Of a DNA stretch of 64,000 nucleotides, positions 60,488 through 64,000 are shown piece after piece. The DNA comes from JAEYOM01 sp036260935 (GTDB lineage Bacteria > Bacillota > Clostridia > Acetivibrionales > DTU013), in the NCBI GenBank assembly GCA_036260935.1, contig DATALQ010000022.1:62001-126000 (forward strand), in the 5' to 3' direction. The notes under the pieces are model-generated. The model was not told the origin of the DNA. It did no database searches and was given only the letters and a program-made list of their open reading frames with translations. The position numbers and the translations under genes are program-made. Numbering within the stretch: the first letter of the stretch is position 1; the number at the start of each line of letters is the position of its first letter.

Positions 60488-62254
60488 ATGAAATTGTTCA
60501 ACGCTCTTACCAGAAAGCTTAATGACATCAAACTCAGCAACAAACTCCTTATACTCTATATAGTGTTGCTTTTTATTCCTATTGTCTTAACAAATGCACT
60601 GTTTTACAAAAAAATATCCGATAGCGTCAGAGCTGAAAATATAGATCAAATAACAGCGTCCATGGAAAAGACCAAAAACGAGTTCACCAGACTTATAAAT
60701 TCGGGCATTACCTTATCTCACGCCATTTATCAGGACAACAACCTGACTGACCTTCTGGAAAGGAAATATACCGGGGTAGAGGATTATTTTTTATATTTTA
60801 ACAAATATCTGCGCGACCTTCTGAAAAAATATCTGCTTGCTTATGATACCATAGAGGATATCAATGTCTATACCAGCAATAATACTATAGCCTCTGCAGA
60901 CACCTATTACACTCTGGACGATGAAATAAGGCACAGCATATGGTATTCGAAATTGCAGAACATAAATAACAAGATTCTGGTATATTCAGGCATACAGTCC
61001 AATGCCCTGATTTCAAAAAGAAAGGTAAGCATCATAAGAAAACTTGACTCAGTAAACGGCGAATGTGAGAACATATTGAAAATCGACCTCAATTACAAAA
61101 TGATCGGAATGATCATTTCAGACAAGAACATGGACGGTGACATATTCCTGGTCAATGACAACAGCTCCATAGTTTACTCGACAGATCCTGACTATATAGC
61201 CAGCGATAATTACTTTACTCCTTTTAGCAAGGTAAAAACCGATCACGGTAAGTTCGTTATAAATATGGATCTCAGCGATACTACCAGCCTTTCGGGATGG
61301 AGGATAATTGGCGTCTTCAACGAAAATAAAATAAGGGGAACGATTTATCCGGCTCTCGGCTTTGTATTGATCCTCGCGTTAATCAGCCTTACGGCTGCGA
61401 GCCTTGCAATCATATTGATCTCCAGATCCATCAACCATCGGATCATCATAATCTCGCGGCATATGGAAAAGGTAAAGAATCAGGATTTCGACCTTATCGA
61501 CAAAAAAGGCGGCGCCGATGAAATAGGGCTGCTTATGTCGGATTTCAACAGCATGGCGCTTAGAATCAAAAAACTGATTCAGGATGTATACGAGGCAGAT
61601 ATCCAAAAAAAGAACCTGGAACTGGAACGCAAACAAGCAGAATTGAATGCGCTTCAAAGCCAGATAAATCCGCATTTTTTGTTCAATACCCTGGAATCGA
61701 TACGTATCAGGAGCCTAATGAAAAATGAGACCGAAACGGCTGATATCGTAAAAAGCCTCTCAAAAACCTTCCGAAGGATGCTTGTCTGGGGGAACGACCT
61801 GATCACTGTGAGGTCGGAGATGGAATATATAAGAGACTATTTGCAGATTCAGAAATACCGGTTTACAGAAAAGCTGAATTATGAGATATGTGTTCCCGAT
61901 GAGGTCATGGACTATAAAGTGTCCAAGATGGCGATACAACCGTTTATCGAGAATTCCTGCGTACACGGAATTGAGGGGAAGGTTGGAAACGGCCGGATCA
62001 CATTAACGGTCAAAAAAGTGCAGGATAGATTGGAAATCCTCATAGAAGACAACGGATGCGGAATACCCCCGGAAAGACTCGACGAAATTCGTAAGAGTCT
62101 CATGCAGCCGGGTGATTTGAAAGGCTCCAGCATAGGAGTCAGAAATGTATACAACAGGCTTAAGCTGTTCTATGGGAATGAATTCGAGTTCAGCATCGAA
62201 AGCGTTCAAGATGAAGGGACTCAGGTTTATATAAAAATTCCGGCAATCTTATAG
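60488..62254 (+). CDS. YesM-type sensor histidine kinase
   Basis: A 588-residue membrane kinase. One span at ~18-38 and another at ~285-310 bracket an extracellular sensor of about 240 residues. A HAMP domain (~310-365) leads to a His_kinase domain with phospho-acceptor His396 in QINPHFLFNTLE, and an ATPase with EDNGCGIPPERLDE. It pairs with the YesN-type regulator 15 bases downstream. Such pairs sense plant oligosaccharides and control an adjacent ABC importer; the end of one lies convergently at the window's right edge. The ribosome site (GGGAAAAAAG) is weak. Confidence 0.94.
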   Translation: MKLFNALTRKLNDIKLSNKLLILYIVLLFIPIVLTNALFYKKISDSVRAENIDQITASMEKTKNEFTRLINSGITLSHAIYQDNNLTDLLERKYTGVEDYFLYFNKYLRDLLKKYLLAYDTIEDINVYTSNNTIASADTYYTLDDEIRHSIWYSKLQNINNKILVYSGIQSNALISKRKVSIIRKLDSVNGECENILKIDLNYKMIGMIISDKNMDGDIFLVNDNSSIVYSTDPDYIASDNYFTPFSKVKTDHGKFVINMDLSDTTSLSGWRIIGVFNENKIRGTIYPALGFVLILALISLTAASLAIILISRSINHRIIIISRHMEKVKNQDFDLIDKKGGADEIGLLMSDFNSMALRIKKLIQDVYEADIQKKNLELERKQAELNALQSQINPHFLFNTLESIRIRSLMKNETETADIVKSLSKTFRRMLVWGNDLITVRSEMEYIRDYLQIQKYRFTEKLNYEICVPDEVMDYKVSKMAIQPFIENSCVHGIEGKVGNGRITLTVKKVQDRLEILIEDNGCGIPPERLDEIRKSLMQPGDLKGSSIGVRNVYNRLKLFYGNEFEFSIESVQDEGTQVYIKIPAIL

Positions 62255-62269
62255 GGAAGGTAAATTCAA

Positions 62270-63874
62270 ATGTCCATGCTGAAAGTACTGATCGTAGACG
62301 ACGAGCCATACGTCAGGCAATACCTTATGGCAGTCATCGACTGGGAGAAATACGGGTTTTATATTTGCGGCGAGGCGGAAAATGGTGCGGAAGCACTGGA
62401 GATGATCAAGTTTCATTCTCCGAACCTGGTTATTACCGATATAAAAATGCCGCAGATCGATGGCCTGGAAATGATAAGAATTGCCGTAAAAGAGATGCAG
62501 ACTTCGGCAAAGTTCATCATACTCAGCGGCTATGATGATTTTACGTACGCAAAAACGGCAATGAAATATAACGTAATGGATTATATTTTGAAGCCGATAG
62601 AAGAAAACGAGCTTCTCGAGATACTGGAACGCTTCCGGCAGGAAATATACGGAGAACTGACCAAGGACGCGGAGTTTTACAGGAGCGCAAGAACTATGGC
62701 CAGTGAAACCGTAATGAGACTTGTAGAGGGAGAGATAAATGATAATGTGCTCGATTATGCCCGGCAATGGCTAAGTCTGACCGAAGGCGACAATATCCAC
62801 TATGTGCTTGTCGAGATAGACAATTATGATGATTGGACCGAAAGGCTGAGCGACGGGGAGAGGCTTAGAAGCAGCCAGTTGATAGAGGAAATAGTTTTAA
62901 ATGCCATTGGAAGTGAAAACGCTCTGAATATCCATAGAGAGCTCGTATACAGATATGGAATGATTGTGGGAAACAATATCCTGTCCAGGTACGACAATAA
63001 CATAAAAGTATTCACGGATAGGCTCTATAAAAGCTTTACCTGCACAGGAGACATGAAAGTAACAATATGTACAGGCACCCTGGTAAATAGTATAGCTGAA
63101 ATAAAAAAATCATTTAAAACATGTCATGAGGTCCATCGAAATTCGTATTTCTACAAACAGCAATACAGTATTTTCCATTATGATGATCAGAAAGATATGA
63201 ACTTTTCTCATGATATCGGAAATATCGAGTGTTTCCGTGTATTACAGGAGGATATTGAAAACTGCAGACAGGATGCCATTAAGCAGCATGTGGATAACCT
63301 GTTCCAGGAAATAAAGGAGAAGCTCATTGCTCCAAACCTCGTCAAAGCATATATCATCAAATTCGAATTTGACGTCTTTGCATCCTGCATGGACATTACA
63401 AGGTGGCAGCGTGATGCAAACGAATTATCGGGAAAGATATCCTTTCCCGACATCAATGAAACCAGTATACATGTCATCAAGAAAAGCTTTCTTGATTTCT
63501 GTATCGAGTGCGCCGGTTATTTGAAACAACTTAAGGAAAACAATTCAAACGGAATATTATGTGAAATTGAATCTTATATACAAAAAAACTACAAAAGCAA
63601 TATTTCTTTAAAGAGCATAGCGGAGGCCTTCTACATCAATCCGGTATATCTTGGACAGTTGTTTAAAAAGAAATTCGGGATGTATTTCAACGATTATCTT
63701 CATAAGCTGCGCATCGAAGAGGCAATGAGGCTGTTGAAAATGACCGAATTGAAAATATATGAAATTGCATATATGGTAGGGTATACCGACAACGCTTATT
63801 TCGGCTGCAAGTTTGAAAAAGTATCGGGTATGTCGCCCACACAATACAGAAAGTCGGTTCTCTCGCATGAATGA
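62270..63874 (+). CDS. YesN-type response regulator with AraC output domain
   Basis: A 534-residue regulator. The receiver (1-125) has the DDEP acidic pocket, Asp57 (VITDIKMPQIDG) and Lys in YILKPIEENE. A ~280-residue central helical domain follows. The C-terminal AraC HTH (~430-534) has SIAEAFYINPVYLGQLFKKK and IAYMVGYTDNAYFGCKFEKV. It is paired with the YesM-type kinase (15-base gap, GGAAGG site). It probably activates sugar transport genes at the right edge. Confidence 0.95.
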   Translation: MSMLKVLIVDDEPYVRQYLMAVIDWEKYGFYICGEAENGAEALEMIKFHSPNLVITDIKMPQIDGLEMIRIAVKEMQTSAKFIILSGYDDFTYAKTAMKYNVMDYILKPIEENELLEILERFRQEIYGELTKDAEFYRSARTMASETVMRLVEGEINDNVLDYARQWLSLTEGDNIHYVLVEIDNYDDWTERLSDGERLRSSQLIEEIVLNAIGSENALNIHRELVYRYGMIVGNNILSRYDNNIKVFTDRLYKSFTCTGDMKVTICTGTLVNSIAEIKKSFKTCHEVHRNSYFYKQQYSIFHYDDQKDMNFSHDIGNIECFRVLQEDIENCRQDAIKQHVDNLFQEIKEKLIAPNLVKAYIIKFEFDVFASCMDITRWQRDANELSGKISFPDINETSIHVIKKSFLDFCIECAGYLKQLKENNSNGILCEIESYIQKNYKSNISLKSIAEAFYINPVYLGQLFKKKFGMYFNDYLHKLRIEEAMRLLKMTELKIYEIAYMVGYTDNAYFGCKFEKVSGMSPTQYRKSVLSHE

Positions 63875-63894
63875 TGCGTGAAAACCGACTTTCT
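63848..63894. terminator. Stem-loop at the end of the YesN-type gene
   Basis: AGAAAGTCGGTT pairs perfectly with AACCGACTTTCT, with GCAT/ATGC inside; the stop codon lies in the interior. It is placed between two convergent transcription units. Confidence 0.7.
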
Positions 63895-63919
63895 CCCATC
63901 AAACGTATTCTCTTTTGAC

Positions 63920-64000
63920 TTACCCTTTTACTCCTCCAAGTGTCAGGCCCGAAATGAAATACTTCTGGAGCAACGGGTATGCGCACAGGATTGGCAGTAC
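63920..64000 (-). CDS. C-terminal end of an LplC-type sugar ABC permease
   Basis: The minus-strand frame enters from the right edge and ends at the TAA at 63920-63922. Its 26 residues contain CAYPLLQKYFISGLTLGGVK, the typical C-terminus of LplC-type permeases (compare YPFVQKYFIKGVMIGSVKG of the gene at 23254). It is the likely target of the YesM/YesN pair beside it. Confidence 0.85.
   Translation of the reverse strand, partial: VLPILCAYPLLQKYFISGLTLGGVKG

Overview
This window looks like the chromosome of an anaerobic, plant-polysaccharide-degrading, spore-forming type Clostridia (Bacillota). The basis is strong AGGAGG ribosome sites, A+T-rich intergenic regions, Lpl-type sugar ABC importers with YesM/YesN and membrane AraC regulators, a GH120 xylosidase, a GH5 endoglucanase with CBM17/28-like modules, and a SleL-like GH18. 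Species cannot be fixed from sequence alone. There are no rRNA or tRNA genes, CRISPR arrays or intact insertion sequences; one small MITE-like element lies at 15746-15874.

Layout. 1-6.6 kb: tail of an unknown gene, an AraC-GyrI regulator, MATE and AEC transporters, phosphofructokinase (pfkA), and a tight TetR / mini-winged-helix / zinc-ribbon operon with a near-consensus promoter and an inverted repeat. 6.7-15.4 kb: a 7TM hybrid histidine kinase, then a five-gene minus-strand operon (ABC ATPase, FtsX-type permease, HlyD-like adaptor, OmpR-type regulator, histidine kinase) that resembles a self-regulated export system. 15.4-18.4 kb: MITE-like remnant, a serine beta-lactamase-fold hydrolase, and an amidohydrolase. 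18.4-27.6 kb: xylo-oligosaccharide uptake and hydrolysis locus (AraC sensor, two permeases, binding lipoprotein, beta-propeller glycosidase, GH120). 27.9-32.6 kb: GH18, uridine kinase, GH5 lipoprotein.

33-36.8 kb holds the most unusual metabolic locus: four overlapping or adjacent genes for a beta-RFAP-synthase-like GHMP protein, a TrpF-like isomerase outside any trp operon, a zinc alcohol dehydrogenase and a DhnA/ADH-synthase-type aldolase, preceded by a duplicated 19-bp motif. They look like one pathway handling a phosphoribosyl-type sugar adduct; the product is unknown. A secreted creatininase-family lipoprotein follows under its own promoter.

38-45.7 kb: a second MATE pump, a DUF362 ferredoxin-like protein, a second 7TM hybrid kinase and a three-domain LigD with no Ku gene beside it. 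46-55.6 kb: a three-gene operon of unknown role: a 623-aa helical protein, a 552-aa polytopic membrane protein and a 1980-aa Ser/Thr kinase with an N-terminal RNxxxH (HEPN-like) motif, a membrane span, a coiled coil, WD40-type repeats and a C-terminal second propeller. 55.7-64 kb: a chemotaxis receptor flanked by two related stem-loop repeats, a TetM-like ribosomal GTPase fused to a Rae1/YacP-like nuclease, a YesM/YesN two-component pair, and the end of a sugar ABC permease running in from beyond the window.
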